64,000 bases of DNA from an uncultured Lentisphaerota bacterium. Lineage in GTDB: Bacteria; Verrucomicrobiota; Kiritimatiellia; CAIQIC01. Below the pieces are notes generated by a model, which saw nothing but the letters and a program-made list of their open reading frames with translations, made no database searches and was not told the DNA's origin. Of the stretch, positions 46,505 to 55,175 are shown piece by piece; positions within the stretch are counted from its first letter, which is position 1; every line of letters starts with the position of its first letter. Made by a program: the position numbers and the translations under genes. Where the stretch lies: positions 1 through 64,000 of the forward strand of contig CAITZM010000013.1 in assembly GCA_903896925.1 (NCBI GenBank), read 5' to 3'.

Positions 46505-46693
46505 TGGTGGATGGTTAATGGATGATGCAGAAGCATGGTGAATGGTGGATGGTGGATGGTCGACCAAGTCAAATTCATCAACCTTTCTTCGAACTCGATG
46601 CACCCTGTTTCTCTGCTTCATCCGCCATGCTCTATTAACCATTTCTTCTTCTTCCTGCTTCATTAACCATCTTCCATGACCCATTCACCATGG
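46503..46693. repeat. Word-like inverted repeat (ATGGTGGATGG / CCATTCACCAT)
   Basis: The left part (46503-46563) iterates ATGGTTAATGG/ATGGTGGATGG words. The right part (46623-46693) iterates AACCATC/CCATGAC/ATTCACCAT words of opposite strand sense. The whole fills the gap between the acetyltransferase and transporter genes and runs into the start codon of the latter. Confidence 0.8.
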
Positions 46694-47886
46694 ATTCTTC
46701 TCCTCCCTACAGCTGGCGGCGCAATGTCCTGACGGTTTGGCTGTCGCAGTTCCTCTCCATCGCCGGCTTTTCGTTCGCGATCCCCTTTGCGCCGTTCTTC
46801 ATGCAGGAGGACCTGGGCATCCATGACCCGGTGAAGCTCCGGCTCTGCGTCTCGCTGTTCAGCGCGGCGGTGCCGCTGACGATGGCGTTCTTCGCGCCGA
46901 TCTGGGGCGCGGCGGCCGACCGCTACGGCCGGCGCATGATGCTGCTGCGCGCTAATTTTGCCGCCTGGGTCGTGCTGACGCTGATGGGCTTTTCGCGCAA
47001 CATCGAAATGCTCATTCTGCTGCGCGCGCTGCAGGGCGCGTTCACGGGCACGATGACCGCGGCGCAGGCGATGGTCGCGGCGGATGCGCCGGAGGAGCGC
47101 AGCGGGCGGGCGCTGGGCGGGCTGACCGCGGCGGTCTTCTCCGGCGGCCTCGCGGGCGTTGCGCTCGGCGGCGTCTGCGCGGAATGGTTCGGCTACCGCG
47201 CGGCCTTCATGATCTCCGGCGCCCTGCTGCTGGCGGCGGGGCTGCTCGTGCTGTTCGGGACGCGCGAGCCGGCGCGGCCTGCGCCGGTGCAAGCCTCTGC
47301 CGACGAGTCCGAACAGGCCAGCGGCTTGCGCGGGCTCTGGCCGATCCTCGGGCTGATCCTCGCCATCAACTTCGTCCGCTCGTTCGACTCCGCCTGGGTG
47401 CCGCTGCTGGTCCAGGAAATCCACGGCAAGCTGGAGGGGGCCTCGCTGTGGACCGGCCTGCTCGCCGCAGCCGGTGCCGTCGCCGGGATGCTCGCCGGGA
47501 TCGTGCTGGGCAACCTGGCCGACCGCGTCAGCCCGCCGCGCATCGGCAAGGTCTCCTCGCTGTTCGCGGGCCTGCTGATGATCCCGCAGGGGCTGGCGCA
47601 CGGCTTCCCGCTGCTGTTCGCGGCGCGCTTCGGGTCGATGTTCTGCGCCGGCGGGCTCGACCCGGTGTTCCAGATCTGGCTGAGCAAGATCACCCCGGCG
47701 CACAAGCGTGGCGCCGTCTTTGGCTGGGCGAGCAGCGCGCGCTGCATCGGCTGGATGCTGGCTGCCCTGAGCGGCGGCGTGGTCGCGGCCTGGTTCGATG
47801 TCCGCACCACCTTCCTGATCGGCGCCGCGCTCTACCTGCTGCTGATCCCCGCGATCGTGGTCGGCGTGCGGGCGCTGGGCCGCTGA
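46690..47886 (+). CDS. Major facilitator superfamily transporter (drug/H+ antiporter type)
   Basis: A 398-residue inner-membrane protein with twelve predicted helices in two halves of six, joined by a hydrophilic loop near 195-218 (TREPARPAPVQASADES). Motif A of the MFS lies between helices 2 and 3 as GAAADRYGRRMM (about 75-86) with a weaker copy in the second half (GNLADRVSPPRIG). LLRALQGAFTGTMTAAQAMVA in helix 4-5 resembles DHA1 exporters of the MdtG/TetA type. It probably exports small molecules with proton antiport; the substrate is unknown. The ATG at 46690 is preceded by a word repeat and no Shine-Dalgarno. No partner gene in the same operon is evident. Confidence 0.87.
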   Translation: MDSSPPYSWRRNVLTVWLSQFLSIAGFSFAIPFAPFFMQEDLGIHDPVKLRLCVSLFSAAVPLTMAFFAPIWGAAADRYGRRMMLLRANFAAWVVLTLMGFSRNIEMLILLRALQGAFTGTMTAAQAMVAADAPEERSGRALGGLTAAVFSGGLAGVALGGVCAEWFGYRAAFMISGALLLAAGLLVLFGTREPARPAPVQASADESEQASGLRGLWPILGLILAINFVRSFDSAWVPLLVQEIHGKLEGASLWTGLLAAAGAVAGMLAGIVLGNLADRVSPPRIGKVSSLFAGLLMIPQGLAHGFPLLFAARFGSMFCAGGLDPVFQIWLSKITPAHKRGAVFGWASSARCIGWMLAALSGGVVAAWFDVRTTFLIGAALYLLLIPAIVVGVRALGR

Positions 47887-48310
47887 GGCGCGGCCACGCA
47901 GCGGGCACGGACAAAGCCGACCGCGTTCAACTCTGTGTGCTGCTTTCTGGTGGCGGCAGACGTCCCGTCTGCCGGTGCGTCGGGCGTCACGCCCGACGCG
48001 ATCCAGTGGCCAACTGTACGACAGCGTTGCGTGTACCTGTCATCAGGCGGCGGGACGCCGCCTGCACCGGCGCGCGGGACGCGTGCCGCCACGGGTGCGT
48101 GCCGGATACAACACGTCAGGCTTATGCCAAGGTGTCTTCCGGCGCGCCCTTGGTGTGGAGTTCGCGTTGATTCCGGAGGGCGCAGCAAGACTGCGCCCCT
48201 ACCTTGTACTCACGTGAGGGTTTGTGGGGCGCCTTTGAGGCCGTGTTTTTGCTTGCGGGGGGGCGGGTTGGTCGCTATTTTCCGCCGTCCCGATGACGAA
48301 AGAGAAAACG
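47887..48310. other. 424-bp spacer with REP-like hairpins
   Basis: Holds GGCGGCAGACGTCCCGTCTGCC (47951-47972), TCGGGCGTCACGCCCGA, GGCGGCGGGACGCCGCC (about 48046-48062) and a GGGCGCAGCAAGACTGCGCCCC copy (48178-48199). No gene seen. Confidence 0.65.
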
Positions 48311-49387
48311 ATGAGCAAGACCTACAAGATTGCCGTGGTAGCCGGCGACGGCACCGGCCCGGAAGTGATTGGCGAGGGCTGCAAGGTGTTGCAGGCCGCC
48401 GCGCAAAAGTTCGGCTTCAAGCTGGACCTGGCACCGCAGGATATCGGCGGCGCGCGCTATCTGCGCACCGGCGAGGTGCTGCCGGACGCCGTCCTCGCCG
48501 ACCTCAAGCGCGTGGACGCGATCTACCTGGGCGCCATCGGCCACACGGATATCAAGCCGGGCATCCTCGAAAAGGGCATCCTGCTGCGCATCCGCTTCGA
48601 GCTGGACCAGTACATCAACCTGCGTCCGGTGCACCTGTTCCCCGGCGTCGAGTGCCCGATCAAGGGCAAGGGCCCGAAGGAAATCGATTACTGCTGCATC
48701 CGCGAGAACAGCGGCGGGCTCTACACGGGCATCGGCGGGCTGTCGCGGCAGGGCACCCGCGACGAGGTGGCCGTGCAGAACATGGTCTATACCTACGCGC
48801 AGGTGGAGCGCTGCCTGCGGTTCGCGTTCGAATACGCCCGTGCGCACGGCAAGCAGGCGCGCGGCGTCGGCGCGGTCAACAAGCTGGCGCTGGTCGGCAA
48901 GTCGAATGTGCTGACCTACATGTACGAGCTGTGGAACCGTGTCTTCGCCGAGGTCGGTGCGGAGTTCCCCGACGTGCAGCGCGAGTATTACCATGTGGAC
49001 GCGACCTGCCTTTATATGATCGCCAGCCCGGAGATGTTCGACGTCATCGTCACCGAGAACATGTTCGGCGACATCATCACCGACCTGGCCGCGATCACGC
49101 AGGGCGGGCTCGGCATCGCCGCCGGCGGCAACATCAACCCGAAGGGTGTCAGCATGTTCGAACCGATCGGCGGCACGGCCCCGATGTGGACGGGCAAGAA
49201 CGCGATCAACCCGCTGGCCGCGATCGGCGCGGGCGCTATGATGCTGGCGCAGCTCGGCGAGACGCAGGCCGCGCACGCCATCGAAGGGGCGATCGCCGCG
49301 ACGACGCCGAAGATGAAGAGCCAGATGGCCAACCAGATGGGCTTCACGACGACGCAGCTCGGCGACCTGGTGGCGGGGCAGATCTAA
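48311..49387 (+). CDS. leuB: 3-isopropylmalate/isocitrate dehydrogenase family protein (LeuB-like)
   Basis: A 358-residue protein. The ATG at 48311 follows an AGAG ribosome site better than the ATG at 48293. It is a typical beta-decarboxylating dehydrogenase: [17 protein letters not shown] at the start, [21 protein letters not shown] (substrate arginines), [14 protein letters not shown], a catalytic tyrosine/lysine region YCCIREN and [15 protein letters not shown], and the metal-binding aspartates in [12 protein letters not shown], ending with [20 protein letters not shown]. It oxidises and decarboxylates 3-isopropylmalate in leucine synthesis using NAD. A tartrate dehydrogenase-type activity cannot be excluded from sequence. 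It precedes asd by 135 bases, consistent with amino-acid biosynthesis. Confidence 0.85.
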   Translation: MSKTYKIAVVAGDGTGPEVIGEGCKVLQAAAQKFGFKLDLAPQDIGGARYLRTGEVLPDAVLADLKRVDAIYLGAIGHTDIKPGILEKGILLRIRFELDQYINLRPVHLFPGVECPIKGKGPKEIDYCCIRENSGGLYTGIGGLSRQGTRDEVAVQNMVYTYAQVERCLRFAFEYARAHGKQARGVGAVNKLALVGKSNVLTYMYELWNRVFAEVGAEFPDVQREYYHVDATCLYMIASPEMFDVIVTENMFGDIITDLAAITQGGLGIAAGGNINPKGVSMFEPIGGTAPMWTGKNAINPLAAIGAGAMMLAQLGETQAAHAIEGAIAATTPKMKSQMANQMGFTTTQLGDLVAGQI

Positions 49388-49418
49388 AGAAAAGCGGAGT
49401 AATGGAGCCGTGGAGCGG

Positions 49419-49497
49419 TGGAGTGTTGGAAAGCGGACGCGGGACAACGATGGCGTGATGCGTGGAATCCGATGTTGCCCGGTACGCCAACACTCCA
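49419..49497. repeat. Inverted repeat between leuB and asd (TGGAGTGTTGG / CCAACACTCCA)
   Basis: Eleven-base arms at 49419-49429 and 49487-49497 lie within GGAGCGGTGGAG-type word sequence. It may attenuate or terminate read-through into asd. Confidence 0.75.
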
Positions 49498-49522
49498 GCA
49501 CTCAATTTCAGCAGGTGATGCA

Positions 49523-50536
49523 ATGAAACAATATAACTGTTGCGTGGTGGGTATTGGCGCCGTGGGCGCCGAGATGGTCAAGCTGTTGCGCCGCCGGAAC
49601 TTCCCGGTCGGCAAGCTGGTCGTGTTCGCCACGCGCGAACGCACCGAGATGATTGACGGCCTTCCGGTGGAAGTGCGCGTCGCAGGTCCCGGCTCCTTCA
49701 AGGGCATGGACTTCGCGTTTTTCGCGGGCACCGAAGGCGCCAAGGGCGCGTCGAAGACCATCGGCTGGCAGGCGGTCGAGGAAGGTTGCATCGTCATCGA
49801 TAACGGCGACGACTTCCGCATGGACCCGCGCGTGCCGCTGGTCATTCCGGAGATCAACCCGGAAGCGCTGCGCCAGCACCAGGGCCTCATCGCGAACCCG
49901 AACTGCAGCACCATCATCGCGCTGATGCCGCTGGCCGAGTTGCACAAGGCGGCGAAGATCAAGCGCATCGTGGCCAGCACCTATCAGGCGGTGTCCGGAA
50001 CGGGTGCGCCGGCGGTGAAGGAGCTCGAGGCGCAGGCGCGCGCCTGGGCCGCGGGCCAGCCGCTGCCGCGCGAAGTTTATCCGCACCAGATCCTCTTCAA
50101 CGTGATTCCGTCGGTCGGTTCGTTCAAGGACGACTCCGGCGAGAGCACCGAGGAAATCAAGATGCGGAAAGAGACGCACAAGATTCTCGGCGACTCCTCG
50201 ATCCGCATCGGCAACACCTGTGCGCGCGTGCCGGTCATCAACGGCCACAGCATCGCCGCCAATGTCGAGTTCGAGCGGCCGCTCTCCGTCGAGCAGGCGC
50301 GTGCGATTCTCGCCAGGGCTCCGGGCGTCAAGCTCGTGGACGATCCCAAGAACGCCCTCTATCCGATGCCGATCCACGCCAGCGAAAACTACGACGTGCT
50401 CGTCGGCCGCATCCGCAAGGATCAGAGCTGCGACAACGGGCTCGTCTTGTGGTGTGCCGGCGACAACATCTGGAAGGGCGCCGCCCAGAACGCCATCCAG
50501 ATCGCCGAAGAGATGGTCCGCATGGGCCTGAAGTAA
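49523..50536 (+). CDS. asd: Aspartate-semialdehyde dehydrogenase
   Basis: A 337-residue protein of normal Asd length. The ATG at 49523 has AGGTGAT six bases upstream. N-terminal NADP-binding CCVVGIGAVGAEMVKLL. The active-site cysteine is in IANPNCSTI (C128). TYQAVSGTGAPAVKELE is the family block after the active site, and ARVPVINGHSIAANVEF holds the catalytic histidine. C-terminal ENYDVLVGRIRKDQSCDNGLVLWCAGDNIWKGAAQNA is typical. It reduces aspartyl phosphate to the semialdehyde that feeds lysine, diaminopimelate, threonine and methionine synthesis. It follows leuB, and a stem-loop terminator follows the stop. Confidence 0.92.
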   Translation: MKQYNCCVVGIGAVGAEMVKLLRRRNFPVGKLVVFATRERTEMIDGLPVEVRVAGPGSFKGMDFAFFAGTEGAKGASKTIGWQAVEEGCIVIDNGDDFRMDPRVPLVIPEINPEALRQHQGLIANPNCSTIIALMPLAELHKAAKIKRIVASTYQAVSGTGAPAVKELEAQARAWAAGQPLPREVYPHQILFNVIPSVGSFKDDSGESTEEIKMRKETHKILGDSSIRIGNTCARVPVINGHSIAANVEFERPLSVEQARAILARAPGVKLVDDPKNALYPMPIHASENYDVLVGRIRKDQSCDNGLVLWCAGDNIWKGAAQNAIQIAEEMVRMGLK

Positions 50537-50587
50537 GCATGGTTGATGGCTGAGGGCGGAGGGCTGATGAGGCACCCCCGGCCTGGA

Positions 50588-50630
50588 CGGCGGCTTTCCC
50601 AAGCTTTGGAAAAGCCGCCGTTTATTTTTC
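50588..50630 (+). terminator. Intrinsic terminator after asd
   Basis: A long stem CGGCGGCTTTcCCAAAG-like arm and its complement CTTTGGAAAAGCCGCCG (50588-50620) is followed by the U-rich tract TTTATTTTT. The stem incorporates the TTTCCCAAG..CTTTGGAAA palindrome of the dispersed family. Confidence 0.75.
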
Positions 50631-50851
50631 CACACCAGACCAGGGAAGCGGCCGGCCCGCGCCTGAGGCGCCCACACCGGGACGCCGCGCTGGCCGTTGG
50701 CCGTCGGGCCCGGCCCCGGCCCGCGCAGCCGGTCGGGCGCGGCCTTTTTTTCTGAAAACACTGGCCGGGAGCAACTCCAGAAATTTCCGCAAGGCCCGGT
50801 GTGTGGGGTATTGCTTGCTCGCCAACGCCTAAGTCCGAGGGCCGATTAGTC

Positions 50852-50870
50852 TTTACCCCTATCGGGTAAA
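50852..50870. promoter_or_regulatory. TTTACCC-N5-GGGTAAA palindrome, putative operator
   Basis: A perfect 7-bp inverted repeat around CTATC, 234 bases before the RCC1-repeat gene. It resembles a dimeric-regulator site. No regulator gene is adjacent, so the binding protein is unknown. Confidence 0.4.
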
Positions 50871-51103
50871 TAGGCGCATCGTCCGATTCACAGCCACTTC
50901 CTCGGCGCTAGTATCACAGCTATTTCAAAGGGGCAGTCGTAGGTAGCCCGCAGGCTTTTGCCAGAGTGTTCGTTCAGCCTATGGCGCAGGGGTGCCGCAC
51001 GGAACGCCGAGGAACGTTTTGTGACGCGAAGGAGAACCAATGCATGGCCGGTACGGATAAGCACCGCGCAGGGGAAAGTGCAGACATGAGGAGGAACATG
51101 GAC

Positions 51104-52744
51104 ATGAAGACGATAGGACAGCGGCTGTTGGGCGGAGCGGTGGCGTTATGGGTGGGGCTGGGCGCGGTGGAACCGGCGGTGGCGGCACCGGGCCAAGTCC
51201 TCGCCTGGGGCGATAACGCCAACGGACAAATCAATGTACCGGCGACGGCGACCTTGGGCGTTACCGCCATCGCGGCGGGGGTCAATCACAGCCTGGCCTT
51301 GAAGCAAGGACAGGTCAGTGCGTGGGGGAATAACTTCTACGGCCAAACCGCGGTTCCGGCGACGGCGGCTCTCGGTGTCACGGCCATCGCGGCGGGGGCC
51401 AATTACAGCCTCGCCTTGAAGAATGGCCAGGTGCTCGCGTGGGGCAATAATAGCTATGGCCAGATCAATATCCCGACGGCGGCCCAAGCCGATGTCAGGG
51501 CCATCGCCGCCGGGGCCAACCACAGCCTGGCCATGAAGAGCGGGCAGGTTATTGCCTGGGGCGACAACGCTTTTGGCCAGACCTCCATCCCGGCGGCGGC
51601 GAATGCCGGTATCACGGCGATCGCCGCGGGCGATCAACACAGCCTGGCGCTGAAGAACGGCCAGGTGCTCGCGTGGGGCGGGAACAGCGGGGGCCAGATC
51701 ACGGTGCCGTCCGAGGCGGCCTCATGTGTCACGGCCATTGCCGCCGGGGCCTATCACAGCCTCGCCTTGAAGAACGGGCAGGTCATTGCGTGGGGCAACA
51801 ATTATTATGGCCAAACCACAGTGCCGGCAGCGGCGACTTCCGGTGTCACGGCGATCGCCGCCGGGGCCTATCACAGCCTCGCCTTGAAGAACGGGCAGGT
51901 CATTGCGTGGGGCCACAATTATTATGGCCAGACCACGGTGCCGGCGACGTCCGGCGTGGTGGGCCTGTCCGGGGGCGCCCATCACACGCTGGCGATCGTC
52001 GGCTGCTATGCCCGCATGTATTGGCAGTCGCCCTCGGGCACGGTGGCGGAATGGACCGTGAACGAGCAGGGTGACATGTTGTATTCGCGCGTGCTCTCCA
52101 CGGTCGGTCCCGACTGGAAACTCAAAGCGGTGGGCGATATCGACGGGGATGGCATCGAGGACCTGCTCTGGCAGCGCAGCGGTGATGGGTTCCTCGCCGG
52201 CTGGTTTATGACGCTTGAGGGCACCATCCGTAATACCTGCTGCTGGGGCAGTCTCGGCAACTGGGAGTTGAAGGCGTGCGCCGACTATTCCGCCGACGGG
52301 CAGAACGAACTGTTCTTCCAGCGGCCGGACGGCGCCGCCGCGCTCTGGTTCATCGGTCCGAACGGCGCCTTTTCCAATGCGCTCGCGCTGGGGAACGCAG
52401 GCGCCTGGATCATGAAGGGCGCCGGCGATCTGAACCGGAACAACTACGCGGAGGTCTTCTGGCAGCGTGCCGATGGCACCGTGGCGGTGTGGGATCCCGG
52501 CATGCTCGTCAATGCCGCCACCGGGCAACGGCTCTTCGGCACCCAGGTCATCAACGTCAGCCGCGAGTGGGAACTGCGGGCGGTGAGCGATATCGATGGC
52601 GACGGGGTGGCCGACCTGTTGTGGCAGACGGCCCAAGGTTGGGTCGGCGGCTGGTTCATGAACAACAATGGCACGGTGCGCGATGCCCGTGGCTGGTGGA
52701 ACACCGGGACATGGCGGCTTTGCGGCGCGGCCCGCAAACGCTGA
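51104..52744 (+). CDS. Secreted RCC1-repeat and VCBS/FG-GAP-repeat protein
   Basis: A 546-residue protein. The ATG at 51104 has AGGAGG nine bases upstream and starts a signal peptide (MKTIGQRLLGGAVALWVGLG, cut near AVA/APG). Residues about 28-310 are seven to eight RCC1-like repeats of about 40 residues (GQVLAWGDNANGQ, VTAIAAGVNHSLALK), which form a seven-bladed propeller. Two neighbouring repeats (51720-51950) are almost identical in DNA, a sign of recent duplication. The second half has four or so VCBS/FG-GAP-like repeats with calcium-loop sequences (DIDGDGIEDLLWQ, DIDGDGVADLLWQ). A surface or extracellular binding role is plausible; RCC1 in bacteria is not tied to Ran. No operon partner. 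Confidence 0.85.
   Translation: MKTIGQRLLGGAVALWVGLGAVEPAVAAPGQVLAWGDNANGQINVPATATLGVTAIAAGVNHSLALKQGQVSAWGNNFYGQTAVPATAALGVTAIAAGANYSLALKNGQVLAWGNNSYGQINIPTAAQADVRAIAAGANHSLAMKSGQVIAWGDNAFGQTSIPAAANAGITAIAAGDQHSLALKNGQVLAWGGNSGGQITVPSEAASCVTAIAAGAYHSLALKNGQVIAWGNNYYGQTTVPAAATSGVTAIAAGAYHSLALKNGQVIAWGHNYYGQTTVPATSGVVGLSGGAHHTLAIVGCYARMYWQSPSGTVAEWTVNEQGDMLYSRVLSTVGPDWKLKAVGDIDGDGIEDLLWQRSGDGFLAGWFMTLEGTIRNTCCWGSLGNWELKACADYSADGQNELFFQRPDGAAALWFIGPNGAFSNALALGNAGAWIMKGAGDLNRNNYAEVFWQRADGTVAVWDPGMLVNAATGQRLFGTQVINVSREWELRAVSDIDGDGVADLLWQTAQGWVGGWFMNNNGTVRDARGWWNTGTWRLCGAARKR
51720..51950 (+). repeat. Near-identical tandem RCC1 repeat units
   Basis: Two units of about 120 bases, each running from CTATCACAGCCTCGCCTTGA to the next, differ at only a few positions (for example AACAATTATTATGG against CACAATTATTATGG). 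Slippage here could change propeller size in frame. Confidence 0.8.
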
Positions 52745-52836
52745 CACGGCTCACGCGCTCTTTGCGTCCGCGCGGTGTGCGGTCGGGTAGGGGGACGCGG
52801 TTGCCGGGCGTGTGCGGATCTGCGCTTCAGGCCTGC

Positions 52837-53040
52837 TCAGATGGTGCCGGCGGCGACGAGCCGGGCGAAGTGTTCGAAGCTGCGGTCGAACGTCGCTTCG
52901 GCCTCGGCCGGAAAACAACACGCCGGCAGTTCGCGGCTTTCGAGGTGGTAGCGCAGGCAGGCGCAGCAATCCGCCTTGCGCACGCAGGGATCGTAGGTGC
53001 AGTTGCAGTGCGACCGGTTGGCGGCTTTTTTACAGTCCAT
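52837..53040 (-). CDS. Small cysteine-rich DUF6485-like protein
   Basis: A 67-residue protein with seven cysteines: MDCKKAANRSHCNCTYDPC, CCACLRYH, ELPACCFP. The pattern C-x-C-x4-C-x5-CC-x-C-L-R-Y-H and the ending ACCFP match the DUF6485 family of small putative metal-binding proteins. The ATG at 53040 lies four bases after the stop of the DUF1080 gene, so the two are co-transcribed. It has no signal peptide, whereas its partner is exported. Function unknown; zinc or iron-sulfur binding is suggested by the cysteines only. Confidence 0.7.
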   Translation of the reverse strand: MDCKKAANRSHCNCTYDPCVRKADCCACLRYHLESRELPACCFPAEAEATFDRSFEHFARLVAAGTI

Positions 53041-53044
53041 GATG

Positions 53045-53785
53045 TTACGGGCCGTAGGGTTGGATGCGGATGTTGCGGAAGCGGACTTCCAGTCCTTCAT
53101 GGGTCTTGTCTTTGCCGACGCCATGGACCTGCAGGCCGATGAACCCCTGAGCCATGCGGTCGTCCTGGAGGTCTGCGCGCAGTTCGCCATTGAGCCAGGT
53201 CTTGATCGCAGGCCCTTGGCACACGATGCGGAGTTGGTTCCAGTCATGGGCTTTCACAAGCTTGGCGCCCTGAGCCGTGAAGGCCTTGGCGTCGCCGCCG
53301 CGCAGGCCCGGGAAAAGCCAGCCGCGCACGCCTTCCTCATAGAGCCCGGCGGTCCACCAGCGGGCCTTTTTGTCGTCCATGTCAATTTCGTTTTGATAGC
53401 CGTGGACGCGGCCGGCGGCGGCCTTGAGCACCTTCCCCTTGGCGTCCTTGAGCGGCGTGCCCTGCGCGTCCTTGAGTTCGGTATCCTGGTCGAAGCATTG
53501 GCTGCGGATCTGCACGCCGGAATTCAGGCGCGGGTCGCATTTGAATTCGAGCTCGAGCGTGAAATCGCCGTAGTCCCGGGCGGTGCAGAGGAACGAGTTC
53601 GGCGTGCCCAGCACCGTGCGGCCGACGATCACGCCCTCCTCGACGGTGAACTTCGCCTGGCCGCCCCTCCGGGTCCAGCCGGTCAAATCCTTGCCGTTGA
53701 AGAGGTCGGTCCACTTTCCGTCCGCGGCCCAGGTGGCGGTGGCGCAACAGAGGGCGGCAAGGGACAATCTGCACATCAGCTTCAT
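53045..53785 (-). CDS. Secreted DUF1080 (3-keto-disaccharide hydrolase-type) protein
   Basis: A 246-residue protein with GGAG nine bases before the ATG at 53785 and signal peptide MKLMCRLSLAALCCATATWA. The DUF1080 fold is a concanavalin-like jelly roll: WTDLFNGKDLTGW (25-37), YGDFTLELEFKC, LNSGVQIRSQ, GYQNEIDMD (about 129-137) and WNQLRIVCQGPAIKTWLNG are the standard blocks. Some DUF1080 proteins cleave 3-keto-glycosides after oxidation by Gfo/Idh/MocA enzymes, a job that would suit the oxidoreductase-rich surroundings. It is followed by the small cysteine-rich gene. The specific substrate is unknown. Confidence 0.9.
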   Translation of the reverse strand: MKLMCRLSLAALCCATATWAADGKWTDLFNGKDLTGWTRRGGQAKFTVEEGVIVGRTVLGTPNSFLCTARDYGDFTLELEFKCDPRLNSGVQIRSQCFDQDTELKDAQGTPLKDAKGKVLKAAAGRVHGYQNEIDMDDKKARWWTAGLYEEGVRGWLFPGLRGGDAKAFTAQGAKLVKAHDWNQLRIVCQGPAIKTWLNGELRADLQDDRMAQGFIGLQVHGVGKDKTHEGLEVRFRNIRIQPYGP

Positions 53786-53834
53786 AGGGAAGGCTCCGGT
53801 GGTGGTTGGCAGGCGGTGCGCCGGTCATGCCGCG

Positions 53835-55112
53835 TCAGTTGCGGCGGCCGGGGTTCTCCTGATCTTTTTCAGCGGCCATGCCGGGGGTGCAGGCCTTGAT
53901 CAGCGAGGAGGGTGTGCACTGCTGAATGAGCAGCTTGCCCTCGGGGTCAAACACGCTGAGGATCAGCCCGCAAAATTCGCGGCCGGACCTTTCGCGATAG
54001 CCATAACTGCTGCGGTAATCGGATTTGTAAAGGGTGATGCCCTGGCCGTCCACGGACAGCGCCTGGCCACGCGCAATCTGGGGCGTCTTGATGTGCTCGA
54101 CGCGTTCCTCGCGCACGTCGGTCGCACGCGCAATCTGCCGGCTGAAATACTGGACGACCAGCTGGCAGCCTTCCGGGATGTCCTTGTTGCGGCTGGCGAG
54201 CGTGATGCGCGGGATGCTGGCCAGATCGCCCGACTCTTCCTTCGTGATGTAGTCGTAGTTGGTGTGCCGGTTGGTGTGCAGTTTGGCCTTGTCGACATAG
54301 ATTTTCACGCTCAAGGTGTAAAAATAGGCCGTGTTCCGGCGTTCGGCCGAGGGGAACTCCAGCCGCTGATCCCTGGCATCCTTCGCGGCCGGCTCCTTGC
54401 CGGCGGGATAGAATTTATACTCGCCGACCTCGACCAGCTTGGCCTCCGGCGCCTTGGTCGGCGTGGTGGTGGTGGGCTTGACCGGTTCCGGCTTGACGGG
54501 CGGTGTGGCCGTGTTGGTCGCTGTCTTCTCCGGCGTCACCGGCTTGGCCGCCTTGGCCAGCGCCAGCGCCTCGCGGATGACGTTGTTGCCGAGCAGCCGC
54601 TCGGTTTCATCGTTCACAGCCTTCAAGCCTTCCTGGTCGTTCCTGGCCGTCAGGCTCTTCTGCAGCAGCGAGAGCTGCTGCATGTATTTTTCGCTGAGTC
54701 CGACCAGCTTCTGGGCCTGTGCCACCGGGGCCTGCTGGCAACTCGTGTTCCAGTCGTCCTGCGCCTTGCGGAGCGCCGCCGGTTCGGTCACGAGCGCCGC
54801 CGCCGGGATCTCGCCGGTCTGCTCGAAGCGGGCTTTTTCGTCACGGACGGCCAGCACGGACTGCATCTCGCCCGCCGCCTGCAGGTCCGCCTGCAGTTTG
54901 GAGAGGCTGTCGCTGTAGACCTGGCGGAGCGTTTTGAGCGCCTCGCGGTTGGCCCGTTGCGTGTCGCGCATGGCAGACTCGAACTGTTTTTTCAGGTCGG
55001 CCAGCGTCGGGGCTGTGGCGGAGGAGGCCGCGGCCGGCTTGGGCACCACGGCCTGTCCCCAGGCCGCGCCGCCGGCGACCAGCAGCCAGGCACATAAGAT
55101 CAATCGTTGCAT
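53835..55112 (-). CDS. Secreted coiled-coil protein, paralogue of the 55176 gene
   Basis: A 425-residue protein with CGGAG before the ATG at 55112 and signal peptide MQRLILCAWLLVAGGAAWG. Residues about 35-190 are predicted coiled coil (LADLKKQFESAMRDTQRANREALKTL, ARFEQTGEIP). A proline/threonine linker follows (about 195-235). The C-terminal beta-rich domain (about 236-405) begins KFYPAGKEPAAKDARDQRLEFP and ends SVFDPEGKLLIQQCTPSSLIKAC. The next gene has the same architecture, with conserved RFEQ(T/A)G(E/T)IP and GKxLIQQC blocks, so they arose by tandem duplication. I do not recognise the family; a periplasmic or cell-surface structural role is possible. Confidence 0.75.
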   Translation of the reverse strand: MQRLILCAWLLVAGGAAWGQAVVPKPAAASSATAPTLADLKKQFESAMRDTQRANREALKTLRQVYSDSLSKLQADLQAAGEMQSVLAVRDEKARFEQTGEIPAAALVTEPAALRKAQDDWNTSCQQAPVAQAQKLVGLSEKYMQQLSLLQKSLTARNDQEGLKAVNDETERLLGNNVIREALALAKAAKPVTPEKTATNTATPPVKPEPVKPTTTTPTKAPEAKLVEVGEYKFYPAGKEPAAKDARDQRLEFPSAERRNTAYFYTLSVKIYVDKAKLHTNRHTNYDYITKEESGDLASIPRITLASRNKDIPEGCQLVVQYFSRQIARATDVREERVEHIKTPQIARGQALSVDGQGITLYKSDYRSSYGYRERSGREFCGLILSVFDPEGKLLIQQCTPSSLIKACTPGMAAEKDQENPGRRN

Positions 55113-55175
55113 TCTGGACTCCGTTTCCGAAGGGACAGTAGCAAATATCTTGCCGCCCTCAAGAGCAAAGGCCGC

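Larger units (their letters stand above)
50537..51103. other. 567-bp spacer upstream of the RCC1-repeat gene
   Basis: After the asd terminator come GC-rich inverted words (about 50650-50745, ending in TTTTTTT), the TTTACCC palindrome and about 230 bases of leader. Reading frames through the leader look non-coding up to the ATG at 51104. Confidence 0.5.

Noticed and set aside
49523-50536. Assignment of this dehydrogenase to argC because an ArgA-like gene is nearby
   Set aside because: The blocks IANPNCSTI, TYQAVSGTGAPAVKELE and RVPVINGHS are those of aspartate-semialdehyde dehydrogenase, not N-acetylglutamyl-phosphate reductase.
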